From: Clarkia xantiana subsp. parviflora
Lineage: Eukaryota > Streptophyta > Magnoliopsida > Myrtales > Onagraceae
Reading direction: 5' to 3'
Length of the DNA stretch: 64,000 nt
NCBI GenBank assembly: GCA_036873135.1
Contig: JAPTYO010000009.1
Location: forward strand, 23,147,756-23,211,755
Positions 1 through 13,462 of this stretch are shown here, in pieces (the first letter of the stretch is position 1; every line of letters starts with the position of its first letter). Both the position numbers and the translations under genes were made by a program. The notes under the pieces are model-generated. The model saw nothing but the letters and a program-made list of their open reading frames with translations. It searched no databases and had not been told where the DNA came from.

Positions 1-510
1 TTCGTACATCCTCCCGACGCTTTACTCGGGACTTCACCACTTAAAGTTTCTCGTCCATATCATTTAATGTAACTTCGTATGTCCTTCATGACATTTTCCT
101 CGGGACTTTACCACTTAAGGTTTCTCATCCCTGCCATTCAAGGCAATTTCACACATCACTTAAGATGATTTTTTCGCACCCTTTAAGTCTTTTATCGCGC
201 CCTTCTAGACGACTTAATCGTACCCCTTAGGGCTTTTATCGCGTCATTCGAGACGACTTAATCGTACCCTTTAAGGCTTTTTGCTGCATCATATAGACGA
301 CTTATGCGGACCCCTTAGGGCTTTTTCATACCTAGGCTTTTGGTTGCATCACAAAGACGACTTACTCATACCCCGTAGGGCTTTTGTCCGTACCTCGAAA
401 GGCTTTTTATCGCGCCATAAAGGCGACTTACTCGTACCTCGTAAGGCTTTTAATCATACCTCGGAAGGCTTTTTATCGCGTCCTTCAGGACGTCTTACTA
501 ACAGTTAGAA
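1..510. repeat. 3' noncoding repeat region of T1
   Basis: These are short imperfect repeats built on motifs such as AAGGCTTTT, GACGACTTA and CGTACC. The same motifs occur at 13560-14360 in element A. Here the 64-bp and 33-bp units of A occur about once each, so T1 shows the unexpanded state. A 75-codon plus-strand reading frame at 281-508 only follows the repeat periodicity and is not called as a gene. Confidence 0.75.
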
Positions 511-623
511 TAAATCTAAAAGCATTTGGATCGGAAGCAACTTCTTTTATTCATTAATAACTCAAAGTTGGCTTACATCGGATCAATCGATAGACAATTT
601 GCGCCATTCGCGGCGACTTAATA

Positions 624-2386
624 TCAAACATGATACTTCTTCAAGTGTGCGCCACTGAAGGAATGTTTCAACGTCTTGCCATCAAGGTCTTCTAGCTTGT
701 ACGCATTCGGGGCTGGCATCCCTACGATCTTGTAGGGTCCCTCCCATTTCGGTGATAGCTTGTTGATCCGATCTTGATGGACGAACTCGTTCCTTCGCCA
801 GACAAGTTCTCCAACGAAGAATTGTCGGGACTTGACACTGTTGCCAGACGCATCTGAGCCTGAACTTCATCAGCCTTCCACCTTTTCTCTTCGAGCAAGT
901 CCAAGTCCAGACGTCTTATCTCCTCGTTTGTTAGAGGCTCGTAATACCTCCTGCGATGGGACGCCACCGCTATCTCCACGGGAGCAACTGCCTCCGTGCC
1001 ATAAACAAGGCCAAACGGAATCTCCCCCGTTGATTACTTGGGTGTTGTTCTAACAGCCCACAGCACGTTTTCAAGCTCATCTAGCCAATGAACCTGCAAG
1101 GCATAGACCCTCTTCTTCAAGCCATCCATCACGATCTTGTTGGCTGACTCGACTTGGCCATTAGTCTGAGCATGGTGGACGGAAGCTGTCCGATGCTCGA
1201 TGTTCAGTTCCTCCAGATATTCCTTCAATTGAGCCCCATTAAACGGAGGGCCATTATCGCTGATCAACACTCGAGGAACCCCATACCGGGATATGATTTG
1301 AGTCTGGAGAAACTTGAGGATCTGCTGCCCCGTTGTCTTGGCCAACGCCTTAGCCTCTATCCACTTCGAGAAGTAGTCAATGGCTACGAGTAAATACTTG
1401 CACTGACCTTTTGCTTGTGGAAGAGGTCCCACCAAGTCGATGCCCCACTGCGTGAAGGGCCAAGCACTTCTGATGGACGTCAAGTCCGCGACAGGATCCA
1501 CGATATTTGGAGCGTACCTCTGGCATGCATCACAGGATTGGACCATCGCTGTCGCTTCCTTGTTCATCGAAGGCCAATAGTAGCCTAGATTCAACGCCTT
1601 CCTCACAATAGATCGGGCCCCTTCATGACAAGCCGCGACTCCCTCGTGCAGCTCTCTCAGGATCCGATTCGTATCAGGCTCCGCCACACATTTCAGAAAA
1701 GGCTTCACATGCCCCATCTTGTATAACTGGTTGTCCACCATCACGTAGTTGCTCACGATTCGACGCAACCTAACAACTGCTACTTCATCATCGGGGAGTG
1801 CCCCCGTAGTCAGGTATGTGACTATCGGGGTCATCCAGGTGGGTTTCTCTTCTTCCTCCGATCCTGCTTCAATAGCGCATACCTCCGATGGATCGATGGT
1901 TGAGATAATCACTCTCTCCAGAAAGTGCACCTTCTGATTCACCTCGGGGGCCACTCCTAGGGAAAACTTGCTTAAAGCGTCTGCTTCCGCATTTTCCTCC
2001 CTCGGGATTGCCTCAATGTCGAAGCTTTTGAAGCTTCCCTTCAAAGTCTGCACCTCGTGCAAATACTTTCTCATAGTCGGGCTATTGGCTTCATAATTCC
2101 CCTGGACTTGATTCACGATCAAGCTGGCATCACACTTCACTTTTAAATGATCGACTCCTGTTCCTTTGGCGATTTTAAGGCCCGTGATGAGAGCCTCATA
2201 CTCAGCTTCATTGTTGGTGGCCCTAAACGTCAAGGCCAAGGCATATCGTAGGGGCTCGCCTCCACCGGGCGGTATCAACACGAATCCTGCCCCCGATCCT
2301 TCTACACTTGATGAACCATCAGTGTACATCTCCCAGGTGTTCCCCTCATTTGGCTGTTCTGGCTGTTCTGCTATCGGGACCTCCAA
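624..2386 (-). pseudogene. Second RNase H and integrase of T1 (broken)
   Basis: The upstream part (to 1034) encodes an RNase H of the extra, archaeal-like kind found in Tat elements: TDGSS, then NNEAEYEAL, an Asp near CDASL, and NAEADALS, which supply the expected acidic residues. Integrase follows, with a zinc-binding His/Cys region (HEGVAACHEGARS ... CDACQRY) and the catalytic core (GIDLVGP, ISDNGPPF, NGQVESANK). A TAA interrupts the frame just after VRTTPK at about 1034. The C-terminal integrase piece continues at 722-979 but has lost about 19 bp that A retains (near 838), which shifts its frame. The start overlaps the preceding frame at 2346-2386, marking another frameshift. This is a dead copy. 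Confidence 0.85.
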
Positions 2387-4478
2387 GGTTGCCCCCCTCT
2401 ACAGGACCTGCTTCTTCCAGATCGGGTGCTGTAGACTCTGCTATAAAATCTGCCAATGCCTGGCCCTTAATAGCTGTCCTCGGAGCAAAGTGGATACGGA
2501 ACTCCGTAAGCTCGATGGCCCATTTCACCAATCGCCCCGACGCCTCCGGTCGGTTCAAAAAGTGCTTCAAGGGCTGATTAGTTAACACCGTAACTTCGTG
2601 GGCATGGAAGTAAGGCCGTAGCTTGCGAGCAGCAACAATCAACGCAAAGAGATACTTCTCAATAGCGGGATAATTCATTTCAGACTTGGCAAATGCCTTG
2701 CTTACATAATAAACAGGAACTTGGTTGCCCTTGACAATATTTATTAAAACAGAACTAACAGCAACTTCAGAAACAGCCAAATAGAGGTAAAGCGGCTCGC
2801 CTGGAACCAGTTTCGCCAACGGCGGGAGGGTACGGAGGACCGGGTTAGCGACACACATCCGCCACTTCCCATTACTCTTCCTCACCAGGACCGGGTTAGC
2901 GACCCAAGTCTGGAATCGGAGCTCCTTGATGAATCCAGCGTCGAGCAACCTGCCCACCTCCTGCTGGATCGCGATCCTCTTATCCGCGCCCATCGGACGC
3001 CTCTTCTGCGCGATAGGCTTGATCGCGGGATCAATCTTCAGCTCGTGCACTATCACGTCGGGGCTAATTCCTGGCATATCGTTCGGGGACCAGGCAAACA
3101 GCTCCTTGAACTCCTTTAGGAGCTCGATCAGCTCTCGGGCCCTCTCCTCCGACAGAGCAGACCCGATCTTCACCTTCCTTTTAGGGCCATCAATCTCAAC
3201 CTGTTTTAGCTCCTCCATGGGGGCGGGACGCCCAAACTCCTCTCTAGGATCGGCATCAGTCTGCAGGACAGCCATGGCCTCCCTTCGTCTCCTTCGAGTG
3301 GCGTTAACATAACACCTTCTTGACGCCACCTGGTCACCCTTGACCTCCCCGACCCCATTGTCAGTTGGGAACTTCATCTTCTGGTGGACGGTCGAGGCAA
3401 CCGCCATGAGAGGGTTGATGGTGTTCCTCCCGATAATAGCATTATACGTCCCCGCAGACTCTACCACGACGAAATCCACGTTCCGCCTTTCCATCTTCCA
3501 GCCACTACCGAACTCCACCGGTAAGGTAATCATCCCCAATGAGTAGGAAGTAGAACCAGAGAATCCCACCATCGGGAAGTTCACCTGTGTCAGGTCCTTC
3601 TTTGTCTTTCCCATGGCTTCTAAGGCGTCCATGAAAAGAATGTCGGAGGAGCTCCCTCCGTCTATCAGGATCCGCTTCATCTCGAATCCATCCACGTCCA
3701 GGGTCACGACCAAGGCATCGTCGTGGGGGCTCTCCACGCCTATCAAATCCTCCGCTGAGAAAGAAATCACCATTTCTTCCTTTACAGTCCACGACCGGGA
3801 CCTCTTGCCTAGCACCACAGCAGCAGAGATGCGGGAAGCATAATTCTCCCGAGAAGCGGAGGTGTCACCTCCCGCTGCCATTCCTCCGTGAATGACATTA
3901 ATGGTTCCCCGCCTCTCCTTACGGGCACCGGAACCAGAGGATTCCGGCTCAACCTTCTTCTTCTTCGGAGATCGATCCCGGGACTTGGAACGGGACCGCG
4001 ACCGGATTTTGGAACGGGATCGGCACCGTCCCCTTCCGACGAACTCCTTCAGCTTCCCCTTCTGGATCAGCTTCTCTATCTCCTTCTTCAGCTCCCGACA
4101 GTTATCTGTGTCGTGACCATTGGCTCGATGGTACCGACAGTAACGATCAGAGCGTCCTCCCAAGAACTCGCCTTCTTTCCTCGGGGGGTATCGGGCGAGA
4201 CCCTGCCGATCCATCACCGCTAGCACGGAGGTCATCGAACTGTTGAGGGGCACGTTACGACCCTCGCGGTTATCCTTTCTCGGAGGACGCTTGTCCTCCC
4301 TTCTATCGGGGCGACCACGGCTCCTTCTTCCCTCCGACTTGTCGCTCCCCTTGCGATCATCCGACAACTTGGACGATGGCTTTCCTCTTCCTGACTCCGA
4401 AGGATCAAGCTCTCCGGCAGCAATCTTCGACTCCTGCACGTCGATTTGCTGCTTCACCCTCGCTTGCAAGGCCTCCAT
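2346..4478 (-). pseudogene. gag C-terminus, protease, deleted RT and RNase H of T1
   Basis: This 710-codon frame begins inside gag (MEALQARVKQQIDVQES). It has an RYCRYHRANGHDTDNC zinc-knuckle-like stretch, an Arg/Ser-rich tract (RSRSRSKSRDRS followed by KKKK) and a protease with the LIDGGSSSDIL active-site motif. RT begins (LVRKSNGKWRMCV) but jumps directly to RTLPPLAKLVPGEPLYL, so the palm with the catalytic aspartates is gone. Compared with A the net loss is about 222 codons and the frame is kept. An RNase H of the standard Gypsy type follows (PVYYVSKAFAKSEMNYPAIEKYLFAL). Without RT the copy cannot be active. Confidence 0.88.
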
Positions 4479-5303
4479 GACACCAAAAGCCTACCAAATA
4501 TATGACACTAAAAACTAACTTTAGTCAAACACATGATATTAAAAAGGGTTAATGGTACTTTTCATACCACATGTTTGGCCAAATGTGACTTTTAGTACCG
4601 GATGTTTGGTTTTGTATACTTTTGGTACCATACGTTTGAAAAAATGTGGCTTTTGGTACATCCGTTAGTTGGCCGTTAGTTTTTTCCGTTAAGTGACATG
4701 TGCAAGTCACGTGACCGACCCTAAACTTTCAATTTTGTTCAATTTAGTCCCTCAAATATATTCCTAACTTTTAATTTGTTTAATTTAGTCCCAAAACTTC
4801 AAAATCAATTCCAATTTAACCATTGAACCCAATTGACCTAGCCGGACCTAGCCTAGGGCTAGGTCCGACCCTGGTTCGGGGTCGCTAGACCCAGCCAAAC
4901 CTGACCCAAGGTCGGACCTAGCCCTAGGCTAGGTCCGGCTAGGTCAATTGGGTTCGATGATTCAATTGGAATTGATTTTGAAGTTTTGGGACTAAATTAA
5001 ACAAATTAAAAGTTATGAATATATTTGAGGGACTAAATTGAACAAAATTGAAAGTTTAGGGTCGGTCACGTGACTTGCACATGTCACTTAACGGAAAAAA
5101 CTAACGGCCAACTAACGGATGTACCAAAAGACTCATTTTTTCAAACGTATGGTACCAAAAGTATACAAAACCAAACATCCGGTACTAAAAGCCACATTCG
5201 GCCAAACATGTGGTATGAAAAATACCATTAACCCTTTTTAATATCATGTGTTTGACTAAAGTTAGTTTTTAGTGTCATATATTTGGTAGGCTTTTGGTGT
5301 CAT
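4477..5303. repeat. Long near-perfect palindrome (fold-back or long-TIR element)
   Basis: The left arm (about 4477-4872) reappears reverse-complemented at about 4912-5303, with roughly 95% identity by eye over nearly 400 bp and a spacer of about 40 bp. The outer end reads GACACCAAAAGCCTACC on the left and its complement on the right. The arms carry no reading frame of note. The left end touches the broken Gypsy copy T1 and the right end continues into related but non-palindromic sequence, so no clean target-site duplication is visible. It could be a long-TIR MITE, a Mutator-like derivative or a fold-back element; the class is not resolved. Confidence 0.85.
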
Positions 5304-6080
5304 ATATTTGCATTTTGTAGAATTTTGTTGCATGTGTTAGTTGACCGTTAAGTTTGACGTTAAATACTTTTATTTTGTTCAATTTAATCCTTAAAATATA
5401 TTCTTAAGTTTTGATTTTTACAATTTAATCCCTATTGTGTTCTCCAGTCACCGTCCACCGGCCACCGCCAACCACCATGTATCGGAGCTGGCCACCACAA
5501 ATCGGTGTCGGCCACCACCAAATCAGGGCCGGCCACCACCCCAATTAGCGGTGGCCTACCCCGATTAGTGGTGGCCACCACCCAAATCGGGGCCAGCCAA
5601 CTGGAGCTGCTGGCCCCGATTTGGGCCACATAGGGCTTCGACCGAGCACTCTGTAGTTTAATCGGAGTCAGAGGGCTCAAGATCGGGACCCCTAGCTCCG
5701 ACGGAGCCACAGAGAGCTCGGTCGAAACCCTGTGTGGTCCAAATCGGGGCCAGCCGGCTGACTCCAATTAGTGGTGGCCAACCCTTATTGGGGGTGGTGG
5801 CCAGCAATTGGGGCCGGCTATCACCAATTGGAATGGTTGGCCCCAGGCCCCCAATTGTTGGTGGTTGACCACCGAATTTGGCTCGTCAAACCTGATTTGG
5901 TGGTGGTCGTCCTGATTCATGGTGGTCGGTCCCTATCCGTGCTTGTCGTCTCAAATTCGTGATGGTTGGTGGTGGTAGTCAGTGGCCTTGGGAGATGGCC
6001 GGCAGATTTAGTGCAAACATCAAATCTACGCACGAATTTTTTGGTGCCCTAAGAACCACCACGGACAGAAGGAAAAAAAA
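5304..6080. repeat. GC-rich degenerate inverted-repeat DNA
   Basis: No gene is seen. The first 130 bp repeat phrases of the palindrome interior (TTTTGTTCAATTTA, ATATATTC), suggesting a second, older copy of that family. From about 5440 the sequence is rich in GGCCACCAC and GGTGGTGGCC phrases. An inverted repeat with arms of about 55 bp lies at 5600-5653 and 5708-5766. The open frames here follow low-complexity sequence and have no recognisable domain. Confidence 0.6.
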
Positions 6081-6444
6081 TAGTGTGGCAATTCGGAAGA
6101 CATAATTGCAAACCAACGGGGCCACAAACAGAGAATTATTCGGCCATTTTACTCATAGAAGTAACTCACGACAACATTAATAGATTGACATGGAGATCAA
6201 AAGTCTTTCAACCAAATGCGGATAAAATGATCACGCTCCATTCACATGAAGATAAACCAAGGTACAACAAAAACATAGAACATTACATTTCTTTTTCCAA
6301 TTCCATAATGAAAAAACCAAATAAATTGATGAGTGATAAGGAAACTTACGTACGAATGAACCACAAACACAAAATATACCCTAGAGAAGTAGTATATATC
6401 GATGCCCTTCACCACCGTGCTACATCAGAACATGCATTGTTGTT
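6081..6444. other. 3' flank of alpha-tubulin
   Basis: This is AT-rich sequence just downstream of the tubulin stop codon and probably includes its 3' UTR. No clear minus-strand AATAAA signal was found close to the stop. Nothing else is recognisable. Confidence 0.5.
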
Positions 6445-8859
<2,415 letters not shown>

Positions 8860-8991
8860 CTTTCTGCGTTTAGGGTAGGTGGATTCAGATCTGAGATTTC
8901 AGCGTCTCTCTCTAGGGTTGGTTCTTTAGATTCAAATTCAAAATAGGGCACAACTGGAGAGAAACAACTCTTATTTAGTCCTACGACCGGG

Positions 8992-8998
8992 TTATATA
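8992..8998 (-). promoter_or_regulatory. Possible TATA box of alpha-tubulin
   Basis: On the minus strand this reads TATATAA, about 135 bp upstream of the ATG at 8859. That would leave a 5' UTR of roughly 100 nt. The leader contains telomere-box-like phrases (CCTACCCTAAAC near 8868, CCAACCCTAG near 8915), a common feature of highly expressed plant housekeeping genes. The start site is inferred, not shown. Confidence 0.5.
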
Positions 8999-9352
8999 CT
9001 ACTACTCTGACTTAGGCGACGAGGGAAACGGGATTGGAGAAAAATTTCGGTTCCGCAAAGACACAGAGAGAGAGAGAGAGAGATCACCGCACCAGCTTTT
9101 GGTGCCCGGCCAGCCTTTCCGTGGGCCCCACCGAGTGTGTCATCGCAGCCACCCGATCTGATCTCAACAGCGTGGCCGACGAAAAATATCTCATCTATCG
9201 ATTTGGATATTTTTAATTTATTTATTATTATTATTTTTCCATCATTTATCAATCAAGTTATATCACCTAACCAATAATTATGGAGGCTATATGAATAAAT
9301 TACTCTGTTTGCCAAAAAAAAAAGTTTATGAAAAACAAAAGAATATAAATGT
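8999..9352. other. Upstream flank of alpha-tubulin
   Basis: This is the only host upstream DNA left before the transposon stack. It has a (GA)n run at 9064-9083 and an A-run near 9315. GA/CT runs are frequent in plant core promoters. No reading frame of interest was found. Confidence 0.5.
9064..9083. repeat. (GA)n microsatellite
   Basis: About ten AG repeats lie some 210 bp upstream of the tubulin ATG. It may act as a GAGA-type promoter element; this is not demonstrated. Confidence 0.8.
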
Positions 9353-9410
9353 TGTTATGAATGTATATATACATGTATGTTCCAGGGGCCTGGATTATTT
9401 AGCGCTCCCT

Positions 9411-10150
9411 TGTTGGATCACGGACGAAGCTCCGTTACGTCCTTGACGGAAAGCTTTGGACTCCTGGGCTCCGCGTAATCCTGCAAAAGGGGATGACCTG
9501 GGTGGTGACCTAGAATCCCTCTCCGATGCTTAAATGAGTATATGATCAATGGGGTGGCAGCAGTAATCTAAGTGCGTATTCGAGTCTGTGTTTTCTGAGG
9601 TAACTTCCTCATTTATATAGGAGGGGAAGTTACTCAGTTACCTGTTACTGCGCCTGGCAGTTTTACCCACGATTCCGTATATCTCGTTCGGGATTCCGTA
9701 TATTTCGCCCCACGCTCCGCGTATCTTACCCATACTCCGCGTATCTCGGGCACGCCCTGCGTATCTCGGGGGGAGTTTATCTATATCTTTAACCGTCTTC
9801 CCACTACTCTATCTAGTAGGCGGGTTTCCCGGTCTTATCCTCTGATCCCAAGTCTCGACTTCCGTCGGGGACTCCAGAGTTATCTCATTCTAGGTCACCA
9901 CCCAGGACCCTTTGTCTCACGAGACAGGTCCAGCCTCTGCGGGGCTTTATTATCGGGGCCTTAACTAAGGCGTATCGGGGTCTGCTCAGAGGCTTCTCGT
10001 CGGGAGCATCCAGCTCATATATCGGGACCGCTGAAGTCGGGACCCTTCTTACTGGGCCTCTGAGCCCTCCAGGCTTTTCACGAGGCCCACTGGACCTACT
10101 CGTCGTCCATTGGCTGTTAACGGGGCTAACGATTACATCGGAACCCATCA
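9411..10150 (-). repeat. 3' LTR of element A
   Basis: The 740-bp LTR starts TGTTGGATCAC and ends GGAACCCATCA on the plus strand, and matches 20187-20924. It contains five direct repeats of about 20 bp with core CGTATMTC (roughly 9672-9765). Immediately inside, TTTTCCCCCAAAA (10151-10163) is the complement of a polypurine tract, as expected next to a 3' LTR. Confidence 0.95.
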
Positions 10151-10590
10151 TTTTCCCCCAAAACATGGGGGACTTTTAGTCCGTCGTGTCTTCCAATTCT
10201 AGGCCTCCTGACTTCATCGTTGGAGGCTTTTGTCTCCATACCTCCCGATACTGCCGTCGGAGGCTTTTGTCTTCATACCTCCCGCTACTGCCGTCGGAGG
10301 CTTTTGTCTTACGTGTAATTGTTGAATGACAGAGTTTCTCACTCATGACTGCCTTGGGCCCACTAGACTCTATGGGCAGTTGCCAAATCCGAGGAGACTC
10401 CTCGGTTACTGTAGCATTAAATGCTAGGGATTATGAAACGACGCTTAAATCGGCGTGACTGTTGCTTTATGAAAAAGCACTTATTACGTCACCACGTCTC
10501 TTCCGTACCGTCCTCTTAATCTCGACGATCAGGATCGAATCGTTTCATCTTCTACGGTCAAGATTAAATCCCTCCAGTTGTCTTCTTGCT
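10151..10590. other. Region between 3' LTR of A and its antisense gene
   Basis: It begins with the polypurine-tract complement. It then has about three copies of a 34-35 bp repeat with core GGAGGCTTTTGTCT (10225-10310), and probable promoter DNA of the plus-strand gene. No coding region was seen. Confidence 0.6.
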
Positions 10591-10598
10591 TATAAAAG
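10591..10598 (+). promoter_or_regulatory. TATA box of the antisense gene in A
   Basis: TATAAAAG lies 173 bp upstream of the ATG at 10764, followed by a CT-rich leader. It is on the opposite strand to gag-pol and outside the LTR, so this gene appears to have its own promoter. Confidence 0.6.
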
Positions 10599-10763
10599 CT
10601 AAAACCCTGGCATTATTCACTTCTTCTTCACCCTCTCAGTTTCTGGAAGTTCTGCCATTCTCGAATTCGAAGTTTTCTTCTCCGAGGTTCTTCTGCTCTT
10701 CAAGTGATCCAAGGCCTTCAATTTCCCCGATCCTTCTTCATCTTCACCAAGCATCCATCGACA

Positions 10764-13462
10764 ATGTCTGGTAAGGTTTCCCTTCCCTGTTCTCGTGATT
10801 TGCTAATATTATCCTCTCCTCCCTTCTTGAATTTTTCTGTCTGTAACCGTTTTTAGACGAGGCTAGTTCTGAGGCTAGGACTCCTTTTACCTTTGAACTT
10901 GCTGTTAACGAGATTTCCGAGGCCTCGTATGAGGTTGCTCTCCGAGAGGGCTGCATTACCTCGGATTGGGAGCCTCGTTTCCCCTACGAGTCTCAGCCTA
11001 CCGTCAGGAGGAAGCATATCGTCACGCGTCCTCGAGAGGGAGAAGTGTTCGTCTCCGCCGGACAGATAAGCGCGGGGATTCGATTCCCCTTCTGCGGGAA
11101 CCTGGTGGAGATGTGTAACTTCTACAAGACACACCCCTGCACCTTCTCTCCACATGCCATCCGCGTGTGGAATGCCTTCCAGCTTCTATGCCTCCGCCAG
11201 CAGTGGACATACAGTTTGCTGCTCTTCCGCACCTTCTACGGAATGAAGTGCAATAAGGCTGGTGTTTGCTCCTTCTCCCCCCGACTCCCCAAGTGGACAA
11301 AGGAGCAACTTTCACGTTTCGGCTGGGATAGCGAGCCTGGAAGTTCCACAAGGATCGGGTGCTGATTCGCGACTCGGGGTCTGATAATAGCGGATGGAAG
11401 AAGTATTACTTCTTGGTCCAAAACAGCTCTGTCCCATGGCCCCGATGGGAGGTCGTGGCGGATCCTGCCCCCAAGCTCGAGGTCTACAGCGAGGATGACC
11501 TCAACACACTCCAGCTGGTTCAGCTTTACCGTTGGGGGGACTCCTTCATACCCCTCGACGTCAACAAGCTCATGGAGAAGGACTTGATTCATATCGGAGT
11601 CCGGCTCCTCGATTCTGTTTCCAAAGATTTAGTCATCTGGGTAATTCTTCTAACAACTTTGTCTTTTTATTTTTGCAGCCAAGAAGGCTTCTCTGTTGAC
11701 TCATCTCATGTTGAAGCAGGGCGAGACTGATGCCGTCCCAGGTGGCTCCAAGAGGAAGCGGAAATCGCTGAAGAAGGGAGCTTCCTCTTCCGCCACTCCT
11801 TCTGCTGCCCCTCCGGCCTAGGAGCAGATCGTGGCCAAGCGGGCCAGGAGGGAGGAGATTGACCAAGCCTTCGGGGTCACTACCGCCGAGGAAGGTAAGC
11901 GTGTCCGTCGTGCTATTAAAAGATATAAAAAGCTGGTTCCCGAGGAGTTTATCCCCGCTGATCGGGAATCGCGGGTTCGAGAAATCAAATACATCCTTCG
12001 AGGAGAAACCCCCCGCGTTCTCAAGGCGGGATACTACAACTTCTTCGGAAAGAACCAACACCTCGATCGTCAAATCAACTGGTGTCCTCATGGTACTCTT
12101 CCTGACTTTATTCGTCCCGCCACCGCAGGTCCATCGGAGGCTATCATTCCGAGGCGGGCTGCTACCCCAGCACGGGCCGCGACTCCAGAGGCGCCGATGC
12201 TGGAGGACACCCCGACGGAAGCTCAGTTCCGTCAGGTGACTGATTTGGAGGCTTCTCCTTCCTCCGAGGAGCCCAATGAGGGTGGCCTGCTTTTCCGCCG
12301 AAAGCCAGGTCAAAGCAGCCTAAGGCCAGCCGTGAGGGACGTGTCCCGGAGTCCTCCTCCAGAGCTTCGCACTCCGACTCCCGAGCCTCCTGCCGAGGTG
12401 GCTCCTCCGGCTGAAGATTCCAGGGTCATCCCTCCTCTCCCCGTGGATGAAAATCTTTACAAGATTTTCACCCCCGATCAGGAGACGGTTCCTTGGAACC
12501 CGATCGAGTCTCTCCACGGGGTCTCACTCCAACGGGGGGATCTTCAGCCTGAATTGGCCCTGCATCTGCTGGCGGGGTCAATTCCTCCAGCTTTGAAGCG
12601 GCCGATCTCCTTGGCGCGGGAGGACATTGAGGAGGAGCTCCGCGCTATGGCCGTCCGTCGGATGGAGGTAATACTTTACCTTTGCTTTGTTTTCTTCATT
12701 GTCTTTGCCTTCGACCATCGGATTCTAATCCTTTTTCCCCTTTTATCTTAGGAAACCGCGGACCAGCAGCGCTGCTTTGGCCTCATCCTGGCTCTGAAGG
12801 GTGCTTTGGAGGAGGTACAAGCCAAGTCGTACCCCGACGCGTTGGCCAAGCTCCAGGTGGACCTCGACGAGGCCGTGGCGGCCAGGAATAAGATGGCCAA
12901 GGAGAAAACTCTCCTTGACGAGATGGCTTCGGGCCTGCTCAAGCAGGTTCAGGATCACGAGGCTGTCATGCGTCGGGAGCAGAAGATGGTCCAGGCGGAT
13001 CAACAGCGGAACGAGTCGGAGAAGAGGCAGCTCATCCACGAGAAGGGTGTTCTCGCGGAAGCTCTCGCGAAGGCCAAGGCGGGGCTCGAGGCCAAGGCCC
13101 AGGGCCACGAGGAAGGTCGCCTGCAGGGTCGCGAGGAGGGTCGTCTGCAAGGCCGCGAAGAGTATCGGAATTCTAAAGATTTCAAGGTGGATGCTGTAGG
13201 GTTCTGCAAGTCCGAGGTGGAGAACGTCCTGTTCAATGCCGTCGAAGAGCTCTACACAGCATACGAGGATTCCATCGACTTCAAGAAGTCCGAGACTCTC
13301 TCTCCTTTCGCGGAGAAGTACTTCAACCTCCCAGCGGAGAGTGAAGAGACTGATGCCGTGGACCCGACTTCGCGGACTGCGGAGCCTTCTGCCCAGGCCC
13401 CTCCGAACGTTTCTCCCTCCAACGCTGCTGAGGACCCGACTTTCAACAAGGACCAAGCTTAA
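10764..13462 (+). pseudogene. Spliced antisense gene of element A (coiled-coil protein, decayed)
   Basis: Exons are 10764-10770, 10857-11640, 11684-12667 and 12752-13462. All introns start GT and end AG, and the last junction is phase 0. The third exon stays in frame only if its acceptor is the AG five bases after the first CAG. The N-terminal domain (GQISAGIRFPFCGNLVE, HAIRVWNAF, WTYSLLLFRTFYG) resembles the 'putative gypsy-type transposon' family, an assignment from memory. A Lys/Arg-rich linker (SKRKRKSLKK), a Pro-rich stretch, a long coiled coil (about 12806-13170) with repeated GREEGRLQ phrases, and an acidic tail follow. Breaks are a frameshift near 11330 and a TAG at 11819-11821. Function is unknown. 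Antisense genes at this position are reported for some Tat-lineage elements. Confidence 0.78.

Larger units (their letters stand above)
1..4478 (-). mobile_element. Truncated Tat-lineage Gypsy retrotransposon (T1)
   Basis: This is an LTR-retrotransposon copy read on the minus strand. From right to left it holds the gag C-terminus, protease, a gutted reverse transcriptase, RNase H, a second RNase H, integrase and 3' noncoding repeats. It is a close relative of element A (9411-20924), alignable along its whole length. The 5' part (LTR, primer site, gag N-terminus) is missing: homology to A stops at about 4477, exactly where a palindromic repeat begins. The 3' LTR, if present, lies left of the window. 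The Tat lineage is inferred from the dual RNase H and the LTR and primer-site features of its relative A. Several nonsense and frameshift changes make it non-functional. Confidence 0.9.

Noticed and set aside
281..508. 75-codon peptide with DDLL/AFVRTSKGF repeats, and a similar one at 14168-14353
   Set aside because: It follows the noncoding repeat units and is cut differently in the two copies; there is no sign of selection.
5432..5767. 111-codon frame in low-complexity GGCCACCAC DNA
   Set aside because: It has Trp/Pro-rich repeats created by the simple sequence and no start context or domain.
9353..9379. Solo start of an unrelated LTR
   Set aside because: It joins smoothly with 31958 across B through the shared TATG, so it is better read as the first bases of H's 5' LTR, though 27 bp is short evidence.
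12743..13456. 237-codon minus-strand frame opposite the antisense gene of A
   Set aside because: It is the mirror of the coiled-coil exon; Leu/Arg-rich content follows from Glu/Lys codons on the other strand, and it has no domain.
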